Shown one piece after another: positions 7,808-15,413 of a stretch of DNA of 16,129 bases; the stretch's first letter is position 1; the number at the start of each line of letters is the position of its first letter. The translations under genes were made by a program, and so were the position numbers. The DNA comes from an uncultured Eubacteriales bacterium (lineage in GTDB: Bacteria > Bacillota > Clostridia > Oscillospirales > CAG-272). The notes below the pieces were generated by a model. The model saw nothing but the letters and a program-made list of their open reading frames with translations. It was not told the origin of the DNA and did not search any database. Location of the stretch: NCBI GenBank assembly GCA_934489945.1, contig CAKSSY010000043.1:1-16129 (forward strand), written 5' to 3'.

Positions 7808-9748
7808 TCAGGAATATGATTTCTCGTCAGAAACGTTTTTTCTTTGAACCTCCGTATCTTTGACTTTCCGAATTTTTTTCGGCATTTTCTTCACACATCG
7901 GAAAATACAAGCTCCAAGTGGCGGCACTGTAACAGAAAGCACACCATCCTCTTCCGTAATCAACTTTCCGGAATTGAGAATTCCGCTTCCTCCGTAGCGT
8001 GTGTCATCCGAGTTCAAAAGTTCCTCGTACTCTCCGGCAAAAGGCATCGCAAGCTGATATCCGAGTCTTGTGACAGGGGTAAAGTTGACCAATACAATCA
8101 ACTCCTCTCCTCGTTTGTCAATCCGTCGATAGGAAAGAATGCTGCGGTCGCGATCATCCGGATCAATCCAGCGAAAACCGTCCCATGACCCGTCAACTTC
8201 ATACAATGCCGGATGTGCCAGATAAAAATGGTTTAACTCGGCAAAATAGAGTTGTAAACTCGCATGTGCATCATACCGGAGAAGAAACCATTCGATCTGC
8301 CCCTCAAAATCCCACTCGCGGAACTGCCCGATTTCGCACCCCATAAAAATCAGTTTTTTCCCTGGGTGCGTCATCATATACGCAAGAAAAGCCCTTGTTC
8401 CGGCAAATTTTTGATGATAATCTCCGGGCATCCTGTCAAGCAATGATTTCTTGCCATGCACCGTTTCATCATGTGAAATCGGGAGAACATAGGATTCACC
8501 GAAGCAATAGGTGAGCGAAAAGGTTGTTTTCTCATGGTGATATTTCCGAAAAAGTGGGTCGGTAGCAAGATAGGACAAAATATCGTTCATCCACCCCATG
8601 TTCCACTTAAGAGAAAATCCAAGCCCGCCTTTCTCAAAACGTGTTACATTTTCCCACGCCGTCGACTCCTCAGCAATCATCAGCACATCCGGAAAGCGAT
8701 TTCTCATATGGGAATTGAGCTTTCTGAAAAATGCAATTGCCTCAAGACTTTTGTTTTCCCCATAAATATTCGGATTCCATTCTCCCGGTTTACGATCATA
8801 ATCCAAATACAGCATGGATGCCACCGCGTCCACACGCAATCCGTCTATATGATAAACCTCCGCCCAAAAAGAAGCATTGGAGACAAGGAAACACTCCACT
8901 TCATTTCTGCCGACATCAAAACATCTGGTTCCCCACTCTCGATGCTCCATTCTGTCCTCGCCCTGAAACTCATAAAGAGGCTCACCGTCAAATTCATAAA
9001 GACCGTGTGCGTCTTTCGGAAAATGCGCCGGAACCCAATCCAGTATCACACCGATTCCCGCCTCATGAAAAGAATCCACAAATGCCATAAAGTCGATCGG
9101 CGTTCCGAATCGTGCCGTCGGAGCATAATATCCGCAGATCTGATATCCCCACGAACCGTCAAACGGATGCTCCATCACCGGCATCAGTTCAATATGCGTA
9201 TACCCCATCTGCTTTACATACGGAATCAGATCGTCGGCAAGCTCGCGGTATGACAGATAAGAGCTGTCATCATGCCTTTTCCATGAGCCAAGGTGCACTT
9301 CATAAATGTTAAGCGGCTGTTCGTAGTATGCTTTGCCCATCGTCTCGGCTCGATTCTTCATCCATCCTCCATCGCGCCATTGATAACAGGAAAGATCACA
9401 AATTGCGGAAGCGGTTTGTGGGGGGGGTTCCATCGAAAAGCCATAGGGGTCCGCCTTATCAAAAAAGCCGTGATCGGTCATAATCCGATATTTATAAAGC
9501 TTTCCCGCCGCAAAACGTTCACGAGCAACAGAAACCTCAAAAATTCCCCCGTCGCTCACACGTTTCATGGGAGTCTCTTCACGCCACGCATTGAAATCTC
9601 CGATCAGAAAAACCGTTTTTGCATGAGGTGCCCACACGCGAAAGACAATTTCATCTCCCGTCAAATGCGCTCCCATGTATTCATAAGCCTGATAGTTTGT
9701 ACCCTGATGGAACAAGAACGGAGCCAGCGAGTTCGTTTTTTCCGCCAC
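7808..9748 (-). CDS. glgB: 1,4-alpha-glucan branching enzyme
   Basis: From GTG 9748 this is a 646-residue GH13 branching enzyme. It cuts an alpha-1,4 chain and re-attaches it by an alpha-1,6 bond. An N-terminal CBM48-type domain (about 20-110, FRVWAPHAKTVFLIGDFNAW) is followed by the catalytic barrel: EVHLGSWKRH (150-159), region I DWVPAHFPKD (237-246), DGLRVDAV (302-309, nucleophile D307), IAEES (358-362, acid/base E360) and SHDE (425-428). A beta domain and a Lys-rich tail (about 620-646) complete it. The frame is open to a TTG at 9802, but that codon lies inside the promoter; AGGA placed 6 nt before GTG 9748 supports the shorter start. A C8 tract (9420-9427) encodes Pro-Pro-Pro just after the CBM48 domain. 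It is the first gene of the operon, 29 nt ahead of glgC. Confidence 0.97.
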   Translation of the reverse strand: MAEKTNSLAPFLFHQGTNYQAYEYMGAHLTGDEIVFRVWAPHAKTVFLIGDFNAWREETPMKRVSDGGIFEVSVARERFAAGKLYKYRIMTDHGFFDKADPYGFSMEPPPQTASAICDLSCYQWRDGGWMKNRAETMGKAYYEQPLNIYEVHLGSWKRHDDSSYLSYRELADDLIPYVKQMGYTHIELMPVMEHPFDGSWGYQICGYYAPTARFGTPIDFMAFVDSFHEAGIGVILDWVPAHFPKDAHGLYEFDGEPLYEFQGEDRMEHREWGTRCFDVGRNEVECFLVSNASFWAEVYHIDGLRVDAVASMLYLDYDRKPGEWNPNIYGENKSLEAIAFFRKLNSHMRNRFPDVLMIAEESTAWENVTRFEKGGLGFSLKWNMGWMNDILSYLATDPLFRKYHHEKTTFSLTYCFGESYVLPISHDETVHGKKSLLDRMPGDYHQKFAGTRAFLAYMMTHPGKKLIFMGCEIGQFREWDFEGQIEWFLLRYDAHASLQLYFAELNHFYLAHPALYEVDGSWDGFRWIDPDDRDRSILSYRRIDKRGEELIVLVNFTPVTRLGYQLAMPFAGEYEELLNSDDTRYGGSGILNSGKLITEEDGVLSVTVPPLGACIFRCVKKMPKKIRKVKDTEVQRKNVSDEKSYS

Positions 9749-9787
9749 AACACATCCTGCCTTTCGGTTTTCTTTTTTACATAAAAT

Positions 9788-9816
9788 ATTATACACGTTC
9801 AATCATGTTTTTTCAA
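9788..9816 (-). promoter_or_regulatory. Main promoter of the glycogen operon (upstream of glgB)
   Basis: The minus strand reads TTGAAA (-35, 9811-9816), a 17-nt spacer, then a perfect TATAAT (-10, 9788-9793). This is a near-consensus housekeeping (sigma-A) promoter. Transcription would start at about 9781, leaving a leader of roughly 32 nt with AGGA before GTG 9748. It also decides the glgB start, since the alternative TTG at 9802 lies between the two boxes. Confidence 0.85.
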
Positions 9817-9951
9817 GTATCTTTTTACCATTTTGTCAATTTCCACGAATATTTTCTTCGACAAAATATAGGTTCCTTTTCGTTGCCGGAAAAAATTCCT
9901 GTCATCATAAAAACGTCAAAATAAAGACATCTGCAGAACACAATTCACACA
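9817..9951. other. Divergent AT-rich intergenic interval between the glg and ABC operons
   Basis: No gene was found here. The stretch contains an 8-bp inverted repeat, ATTTTGTC (9830-9837) and GACAAAAT (9860-9867), plus a small GGAA-AAAA-TTCC dyad (near 9888-9899). These could be regulator sites serving either operon. No cre-like catabolite repression site was recognised. Confidence 0.5.
9830..9867. repeat. Inverted repeat ATTTTGTC-N22-GACAAAAT upstream of glgB
   Basis: Two perfect 8-bp arms are separated by 22 nt and lie 14-51 bp upstream of the -35 box of the glgB promoter. They may be operator half-sites for an activator or repressor, or a cruciform-prone dyad. No regulator gene is nearby and the function is unknown. 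Confidence 0.35.
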
Positions 9952-9957
9952 TATAAT
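9952..9957 (+). promoter_or_regulatory. -10 element (TATAAT) of the ABC exporter operon
   Basis: A perfect TATAAT sits 39 nt before the TTG start at 9996. The expected -35 position (around 9929-9934) has only a poor match, so the promoter may be weak or need an activator. Transcription would begin near 9964, which leaves the in-frame ATG at 9963 outside the message. Confidence 0.6.
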
Positions 9958-9982
9958 GTTATATGTTAATTTTATTTGGCAC

Positions 9983-9988
9983 GGAGGA
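9983..9988 (+). promoter_or_regulatory. Ribosome binding site fixing a TTG start for the ABC ATPase
   Basis: GGAGGA is followed by 7 nt and then TTG 9996. The next residues (IEVRNLTKKYG) are the normal beginning of an ABC ATPase, so the TTG is preferred over the in-frame ATG at 9963, which has no ribosome binding site. Confidence 0.8.
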
Positions 9989-9995
9989 AAAATCT

Positions 9996-11057
9996 TTGAT
10001 TGAAGTCAGGAACTTGACCAAAAAATACGGACATTTCCCTGCGGTAAGTAATATCAGTTTCAACATTGAACAGGGGAACATCTACGGCTTTCTCGGACCG
10101 AACGGTGCCGGAAAATCCACCACCATGAATATGATTACCGGTTGTCTCTCCGCCACAAGCGGAAATGTTATCATCGACGGGGAAGATATTTTTGAAAATC
10201 CGATTCAAGCCAAACGAAAGATCGGCTATCTCCCCGAAATTCCCCCGCTCTACCCGGAAATGACACCTGCCGAATATCTTTCTTTTGTTGCCGAAGCCAA
10301 AGGGGTCGGTGCCGAGGAAAGTATTCGTCAGGTGAAAGAAGTCATGGAACTGACTCAAATTTCCGACATGGCAGACAGATTGATTCGCAATCTGTCCAAG
10401 GGGTATCGACAACGTGTCGGTATCGCGCAGGCTCTCCTCGGAAACCCGGACGTAATTATCCTCGACGAGCCGACCGTCGGTCTTGACCCAAGACAGATTA
10501 CGCAAATCCGGGAACTGATCCGTTCTCTCGGAAAGTTCAAAACCGTTATTGTATCCAGTCATATTCTGGCAGAAATCAGCGAGATATGCAACCATGTTAT
10601 GATTCTCTCACACGGCAGACTCGTAGCCAACGATACCATACAAAATCTCGAAGACCAAGCCTCTGCCGATCAGCATTTGATGCTTACCGTCAAGGGAAAC
10701 TCCGACGAAGTTTTCACGGTTCTCTCGAAAATCAACGGCATCCGTTCCGTCGACAGGCTCAAAGCGGAATCCGACAGACAATGCCGCTTTTTCCTTGATA
10801 TCGACCGTGAAAACGATCCGCGCGACGCGATATTCTATGCGCTTGCCGAGCATAAAATGCCGATTGTCGATATGACATGGAACCGTGCAACACTGGAGGA
10901 CATTTTCCTGCGTCTGACTTCCGCTGAATTTCCCGACGAAGAAGAGAACGAATCGGAAGAGAGTGATAATTATACTCCACAGTTTGCCGCTACGGACTTT
11001 CCGGACAAACGTGCAAAAGATTTCGAAAAACACGGAGAGGATGGTGCAAACAAATGA
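9996..11057 (+). CDS. ABC transporter ATP-binding protein (GldA/CcmA-type exporter ATPase)
   Basis: This 353-residue cytoplasmic ATPase powers an ABC-2 type exporter. Motifs: Walker A GPNGAGKST (34-42), the Q-loop region GYLPEIPPLYPEM (77-89), signature LSKGYRQR (133-140), Walker B VIILDEP (153-159), D-loop GLDP (162-165) and switch His 189 in SSH. A C-terminal extension follows (about 225-300, ending with the family-typical TLEDIFLRLT), then an acidic, probably disordered tail (about 310-353). It is the first gene of a three-gene operon; its stop overlaps the permease start by ATGA, implying coupled translation and a complex with the next two products. The substrate is unknown. It is related to GldA, but that name is not used because gliding is not expected. 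Confidence 0.95.
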   Translation: MIEVRNLTKKYGHFPAVSNISFNIEQGNIYGFLGPNGAGKSTTMNMITGCLSATSGNVIIDGEDIFENPIQAKRKIGYLPEIPPLYPEMTPAEYLSFVAEAKGVGAEESIRQVKEVMELTQISDMADRLIRNLSKGYRQRVGIAQALLGNPDVIILDEPTVGLDPRQITQIRELIRSLGKFKTVIVSSHILAEISEICNHVMILSHGRLVANDTIQNLEDQASADQHLMLTVKGNSDEVFTVLSKINGIRSVDRLKAESDRQCRFFLDIDRENDPRDAIFYALAEHKMPIVDMTWNRATLEDIFLRLTSAEFPDEEENESEESDNYTPQFAATDFPDKRAKDFEKHGEDGANK

Positions 11058-11917
11058 ACGCAATTTTCAAAAGAGAATTCAAATCCTATTTTACCAATCT
11101 GTCCGGATGTCTTTTTATCGGGGTGCTTCTGCTTTTCACAGGCATCTTTGTCACATCGGTCAATCTTCTGAATCAATACGCAGCTTTTGAATACGCTATC
11201 GAAAATGTCATCATCGTCTTTTTGCTGATTGTTCCTCTTCTGACGATGAGATCGATTGCCGAAGAAAAACACTCTCGTACCGACACCCTCCTTTATTCCC
11301 TCCCGCTGAAGCTCTCATCCGTGGTTTTGGGAAAATATTTTGCCATGCTTGCCGTTTTTCTGATTCCGATTATCCTGATGGCGTTTTACCCCGTCATTCT
11401 CAGCGCATTCGGTACGGTCTCCTATCTCAATGCCTATGCCTCTCTTTTCGGCTTCCTGCTGCTCGGGGCGGCATTGATTTCGGTTTGTATGTTTCTGTCC
11501 TCCCTGACCGAAAGTCAGGTAATCGCCGCTGTGTCCGGTTTTGCCGTTTCGTTGCTACTCTATTTCATGAATGCCCTTTCAACTATGATTCCCGGAAGTG
11601 CCATCGTCTCATTCATCTGCTTCCTCGCGGTCAGTATTGTTGTGGCTCTGAGCCTGTACTGTCTGACCAAAAACACTACGGTCTCGCTGATTGTCGGAAG
11701 CGTTCTTGTTGCTTTGACCGTTCTGTTGTATGTGTTGAACAAGAATCTGTTTGCGGGAGCATTTCCGTCAATACTCTCTTCCCTCGCTCTCTTTGAACGT
11801 TTCTATGATTTCACATACGGAATCTTTAATCTGAAGGATGTTCTCTTCTATCTTTCCTTCAGCTCATTCTTCGTATTTCTCACGGTAAAATCCCTTGAGA
11901 AAAAGCGTTGGAATTAA
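11054..11917 (+). CDS. ABC-2 type transporter permease (GldF-like)
   Basis: This 287-residue integral membrane protein has about six to eight hydrophobic segments (roughly 17-37, 50-66, 95-117, 125-150, 155-203 as one or two, 207-228 and 260-280). The cytoplasmic stretch EEKHSRTDTLLYSLPL (70-85) after the second segment is the usual ABC-2 coupling-helix signature. The C-terminal FYDFTYGIFNLKDVLFYLS (250-268) resembles the end of GldF-type permeases. It begins with the ATG that overlaps the ATPase stop codon and ends 11 nt before the GldG-like gene. It would form the membrane channel of the exporter with the ATPase. The substrate cannot be inferred. Confidence 0.92.
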   Translation: MNAIFKREFKSYFTNLSGCLFIGVLLLFTGIFVTSVNLLNQYAAFEYAIENVIIVFLLIVPLLTMRSIAEEKHSRTDTLLYSLPLKLSSVVLGKYFAMLAVFLIPIILMAFYPVILSAFGTVSYLNAYASLFGFLLLGAALISVCMFLSSLTESQVIAAVSGFAVSLLLYFMNALSTMIPGSAIVSFICFLAVSIVVALSLYCLTKNTTVSLIVGSVLVALTVLLYVLNKNLFAGAFPSILSSLALFERFYDFTYGIFNLKDVLFYLSFSSFFVFLTVKSLEKKRWN

Positions 11918-11918
11918 G

Positions 11919-11925
11919 GGAGGGC
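11919..11925 (+). promoter_or_regulatory. Ribosome binding site fixing the start of the GldG-like gene
   Basis: A GGGAGGG-rich site directly follows the permease stop and sits a few bases before ATG 11929. An in-frame TTG at 11908 lies upstream of this site inside the permease gene, so ATG 11929 is chosen. Confidence 0.75.
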
Positions 11926-11928
11926 AAC

Positions 11929-13416
11929 ATGAAGAACGATATTTTAAAAGAATTCAAAACCAAAACCACGCAGAACGGTCTGCGCGTCTTTCTCGTCACC
12001 ATTCTGTTATTGGCGGGGCTCATCCTTGTCAATCTTCTTGCAGGGTTGCTCCCGAAGAGCGTAACCGAACTTGACATCAGTGCCACAAAAATGTACTCGG
12101 TATCCGACTCTACCAAACGCGCACTTTCCAAACTGACCGATAAAGTCGATATCTATCTTCTTTCCTCCGGTGGAGAAGGAGCTCTTTCCGATGAATCGCT
12201 CCATGTTAAAACGTTCCTTGACAAATATCCCGATTACAACGCCAACATTCATTTTGAGGTGATCGACACTGCCTTAGATTCCACCTTTGCCACCCGTCTC
12301 GGAATTCAGGAGGAAACTTCCAATCTTGACATTGTTGTAAAAAGTGACAAGCGGTTCAGAATCCTTTCGCTGACGGATTTGTTTTACTTCTATATTGACG
12401 GTATCGGCAAACTCACTGCGAGCGAGGCACAGCAATATCAATATATGATGGCGATGTACGGGCAAAATGTTACTCCGATCGAATATTTCGACGGAGAAAA
12501 TCAAATACTGACCGCTGTGGACTACGTAACAACCGATATACTTCCCAAGATCTACCTGTTGGATGCCCATAAAGAAGCCGCTATCGGCAAGACACTTGCC
12601 GCGGAATTCACGGCAAACAACCTTGAAACCGACACACTGACGCTTCTTAAGACCGGCTCGGTTCCCGAGGACTGCAATCTGCTGATAATCAATTATCCGC
12701 AGACCGATCTGACTTCTGTCGAAACCGAAGCAATCCGTGCGTATCTGGAAAAAGGCGGAAAGTTACTTCTTGTCACTGCACCCGGCGTTTCTGAAATGCC
12801 AAATCTTCTTTCGGTCATGTCGGTATATGGACTTTCCGCAGAAGACGGAATTGTTCTTGAAGGAGATTCTGCCCATTACTATCAACGTCCCAATTTCCTA
12901 TTCCCTTCTGTTGTATCCCACTCGGTAACATCGCAATATATGTCATCAAAATATACTCTGTTACCCGCGTCACACGGAATCAAAATTGCGGAAACCTTGC
13001 CCGACGGAGTAAATGCCAAAGGGATTTTCGTGACAACCGAATCCTCTTATATTATCCCGCTTGATGCCGAAAATGCCAATCTTCCGGAGGGACAAACCAC
13101 CGCATCACATAACATCGGCGCAGTTGCCGAATCCTCATCCGGAACTCAACTCGTATGGGTTTCTTCTGCCGGCTTCACGGACGAAAACGTAAACTCCTAT
13201 TCGGCAGGCGGAAATTTTGCTTATCTCCTCTCCGCAATCAGATGGGTGTGCAAAGAAAACAGTTCCCTTCAAATTGCTCCGCTTCCGATGATTACGCAGC
13301 GTCTCATCGTTCCCTCTTCCTCTGCGGGAGCTTGGGCAATTCTTCTGATTTTTGTCATTCCAATTGCCGTATTTGCGGGCGGACTTTGCTATCGGCTCCA
13401 TCGACGCAAAAGATAA
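11929..13416 (+). CDS. GldG-like ABC transporter accessory membrane protein
   Basis: This 495-residue protein has one N-terminal membrane segment (about 19-40), a large domain predicted to be outside the membrane, and one C-terminal membrane segment (about 466-489) followed by the basic tail RLHRRKR. Just after the first segment, DISATKMYSVSDSTKRALSKL (49-69) matches the hallmark start of the GldG family; thioredoxin-like and DUF4350-like folds are usual there. Residues about 250-275 (LLIINYPQTDLTSVETEAIRAYLEKGGKLL) form a typical Rossmann-like element seen in these proteins. It is the last gene of the ABC operon, followed by a terminator. In Bacteroidota GldG works with GldA and GldF; in Clostridia similar sets are common but of unknown role. 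Confidence 0.88.
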   Translation: MKNDILKEFKTKTTQNGLRVFLVTILLLAGLILVNLLAGLLPKSVTELDISATKMYSVSDSTKRALSKLTDKVDIYLLSSGGEGALSDESLHVKTFLDKYPDYNANIHFEVIDTALDSTFATRLGIQEETSNLDIVVKSDKRFRILSLTDLFYFYIDGIGKLTASEAQQYQYMMAMYGQNVTPIEYFDGENQILTAVDYVTTDILPKIYLLDAHKEAAIGKTLAAEFTANNLETDTLTLLKTGSVPEDCNLLIINYPQTDLTSVETEAIRAYLEKGGKLLLVTAPGVSEMPNLLSVMSVYGLSAEDGIVLEGDSAHYYQRPNFLFPSVVSHSVTSQYMSSKYTLLPASHGIKIAETLPDGVNAKGIFVTTESSYIIPLDAENANLPEGQTTASHNIGAVAESSSGTQLVWVSSAGFTDENVNSYSAGGNFAYLLSAIRWVCKENSSLQIAPLPMITQRLIVPSSSAGAWAILLIFVIPIAVFAGGLCYRLHRRKR

Positions 13417-13433
13417 AATCACTTGTAACAGAT

Positions 13434-13478
13434 AAAAATGCCAGATATGTCTCTTTTGAGACACATCCGGCATTTTTT
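13434..13478. terminator. Bidirectional intrinsic terminator between convergent operons
   Basis: A 20-bp imperfect hairpin has arms at 13434-13453 and 13458-13477 and a 4-nt TTTT loop, flanked by A and T runs on both sides. The two imperfect positions are A-C on the plus strand but G-U wobbles in the minus-strand transcript. It should therefore be most stable for the aldolase operon while also serving the ABC operon. The aldolase stop codon (13477-13479) lies at the hairpin edge. Confidence 0.88.
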
Positions 13479-14223
13479 ATGCGTGTATCACCGCGTCAAA
13501 AGTAGCATCGGGATTAAAACCAAGATATTGAAGATAGGACCGGGCTCTTGCGGGATTCGGAGTCTGAAGCTCCAATGCTTTTCCGTTCCATGTGAATCCA
13601 AGCGTTTTTGCCATGCACGAGCGGATAAGTGCGGAAATCCCCTCAAAATCTCCTGTCTTTATTTTAACCGGAGGAACAAGATAACTCCCTCCTGCCGCCA
13701 AAACATTCGGCAGTTTCAGATAACCGTCAAAATTTTCTGTTGTAATTCCGCCCGTAACAAGAAACCGCATTTTCGGATAGATCGAAGCCATTGTATTCAC
13801 ATAGTCCACGCCTCCCATTGTCTCCGCGGGAAAGATTTTAACGGCTTTCAATCCCAAAAACATTGCCTCTTCAATTTCTGCCGCAGTTTGGCATCCCGGA
13901 ACGCAAAGAATATCCCGTCTGAGACACTCTGCAAGAACTTTTCGATTAAAAGAGGGGGTTACGATATATTTTGCACCGGCATCCAGTGCCTCGTTCATTT
14001 GCTCCACGGTTAAAACGGTTCCCGCTCCGATAATCATGTCCGGTTCGGCTTTCACAGCTTCACGGATCTGTTCCACAGCATCCGGAGATCGCAAAACAAT
14101 CTCCGCCATATCCAGACCGCCGTTGCGGATTGCCTGCATAAGCGGCGCGGCATCTTTCACCGTCGGAATCACACAGATTGGAAGAAGCCCGAATATCCCG
14201 AGATGATCTGTATAATTTTTCAT
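13477..14223 (-). CDS. eda: 2-dehydro-3-deoxy-phosphogluconate/galactonate aldolase (KDPG aldolase family) with C-terminal extension
   Basis: This 248-residue class I aldolase cleaves a 2-keto-3-deoxy-6-phospho-sugar acid to pyruvate and glyceraldehyde-3-phosphate. Visible: LLPICVIPT (13-21), EIVLRS (41-46, catalytic E41; the family usually has ETLR or EVTLR), GAGTVLT (66-72), VTPSFN (88-93) and KIFPAE (129-134, Schiff-base K129), then FLVTGGI (154-160). The family is normally about 205-215 residues; here about 35-40 extra residues follow, ending at the terminator. Residues 217-236 (ALELQTPNPARARSYLQYLG) resemble the first beta-alpha unit of a VOC/glyoxalase domain. It starts 1 nt after the dehydratase stop codon, with AAAGGG about 10 nt upstream inside that gene. 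The context fits KDPGal (DgoA-like) as well as KDPG. Confidence 0.92.
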   Translation of the reverse strand: MKNYTDHLGIFGLLPICVIPTVKDAAPLMQAIRNGGLDMAEIVLRSPDAVEQIREAVKAEPDMIIGAGTVLTVEQMNEALDAGAKYIVTPSFNRKVLAECLRRDILCVPGCQTAAEIEEAMFLGLKAVKIFPAETMGGVDYVNTMASIYPKMRFLVTGGITTENFDGYLKLPNVLAAGGSYLVPPVKIKTGDFEGISALIRSCMAKTLGFTWNGKALELQTPNPARARSYLQYLGFNPDATFDAVIHA

Positions 14224-14224
14224 A

Positions 14225-15400
14225 TTACACCAACCCTTTGAAATAATATTTTGCCTCTCCGGCAGGACGGATTTCGGTCAGCTTTCCGGTATAATGCCGC
14301 AGATTGATCGGTTGATACGGATATTTCGCCGCCTCCGCCTCATTGATCGTGACACCAAGTCCCGGTCTGTCGCCGATAAGAATGTTTCCATCCTCATATA
14401 CCACCTCCTCGTCCGAAAGGTCGGAACGATACGGAACATCGTTTATCATAATCTCATGAATCAGGAAATTCGGCGTCGACGCCGCCAGATTCAAAATGGC
14501 AGCATTGGAAACGGGACCGCTCGGATTATGAACCGAAAGCATCACGCCATGCGCCTGCGCCATAGAGGCGATCTTTTTCGTTTCCAAAATTCCGCCGCAA
14601 TGACAAAGGTCCGGTTGAGCATAATCCACCGCGCCGCGGTCAAACACCTCTGCCCACTCGTAAATACGGTAAATTCGTTCACCGGCTGCAATCGGCACCC
14701 GCGATTTTTCATGAACCTTGACAAGCATATCCAGATTGTTCGGTTCAACCGGTTCTTCCATGAACATCGGACGAAACTCGGCAAGTTCCTTGGAAATTTC
14801 TATCGCCGTTGCCGGGACAAACCGTCCGTGACATTCGATAAGCAACTCCACGTCTCTGCCAACCGCCTCGCGTACTGCTCCCACGCAATCTATGGCAGCA
14901 AACATTTCCTGTCGTGTCAGCGTAAGATGCGCTTTGCCGAATGGATCCCACTTGAGGGCTTTCACTCCTTTTGAAACGGCGATTTTTGCCTTTTCGGCAA
15001 ATTCGTCCGGCGTTTTTGCTCCGGAAAACCAAGCATTCGCATACATTCTCACCCGATCACGCATTTTACCACCGAGAAGATTATACACAGGTGTTCCGAA
15101 ATATTTTCCGGTAATATCCCACATAGCCGCCTCAATTGCCGAGAGGGCGGACAGCGATACCGCCCCGCCTTTCCAATATGAATCGCGCATGACCTCAAAA
15201 ACCATTTTTTCAATTTCAGTGGGATTCCTGCCAATTACAAGTCGCTTTAAATCCTCAACCGCTCCCTTTACCGCCATTTCCCGTGTGCCGAGCGACGCCT
15301 CACCGAACCCGTAACTGCCATCATCGCAAACCACCTTGACAAACGTCCAGTTTGTGCGGTAAGCATTGATAATAATTGTCTGAATATCTGTGATTTTCAT
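14225..15400 (-). CDS. Enolase-superfamily sugar-acid dehydratase (galactonate dehydratase-like)
   Basis: This 391-residue enzyme of the mandelate racemase/muconate lactonizing family probably converts an aldonic acid to its 2-keto-3-deoxy form. The N-terminal capping domain (1-~120) is followed by a barrel with ALKWDPFG (148-155, K150), IECHGR (188-193), FMEEPVEP (213-220), AAGERI (238-243), QPDLCHCGG (262-270) and SVHNPSGPVS (289-298). By comparison with E. coli DgoD, metal ligands would be E189 (Asp in DgoD), E215 and E241, and the acid/base pair H191 and H291. The start ATG 15400 has AAGGAG 5-6 nt upstream; a longer frame reaching 15682 lies within the SDR gene and is rejected. It sits 13 nt after the SDR stop and 1 nt before the aldolase. 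The exact substrate (galactonate, gluconate or similar) is not decidable. Confidence 0.9.
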   Translation of the reverse strand: MKITDIQTIIINAYRTNWTFVKVVCDDGSYGFGEASLGTREMAVKGAVEDLKRLVIGRNPTEIEKMVFEVMRDSYWKGGAVSLSALSAIEAAMWDITGKYFGTPVYNLLGGKMRDRVRMYANAWFSGAKTPDEFAEKAKIAVSKGVKALKWDPFGKAHLTLTRQEMFAAIDCVGAVREAVGRDVELLIECHGRFVPATAIEISKELAEFRPMFMEEPVEPNNLDMLVKVHEKSRVPIAAGERIYRIYEWAEVFDRGAVDYAQPDLCHCGGILETKKIASMAQAHGVMLSVHNPSGPVSNAAILNLAASTPNFLIHEIMINDVPYRSDLSDEEVVYEDGNILIGDRPGLGVTINEAEAAKYPYQPINLRHYTGKLTEIRPAGEAKYYFKGLV

Positions 15401-15413
15401 GTTTTTCTCCTTT

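Noticed and set aside
9749..9802. Longer glgB from TTG 9802
   Set aside because: That codon lies between the -35 and -10 boxes of the promoter, so it would not be transcribed.
9817..9951. Riboswitch, tRNA or small RNA in the divergent interval
   Set aside because: Only short dyads are visible; there is no conserved aptamer-like structure, cloverleaf or intrinsic terminator.
9963..9995. ATG 9963 as the ABC ATPase start
   Set aside because: It has no ribosome binding site, falls at or before the expected transcription start, and adds residues not found in the family.
11908..11928. TTG 11908 as the GldG-like start
   Set aside because: It lies inside the permease gene upstream of the strong ribosome binding site; ATG 11929 is better placed.
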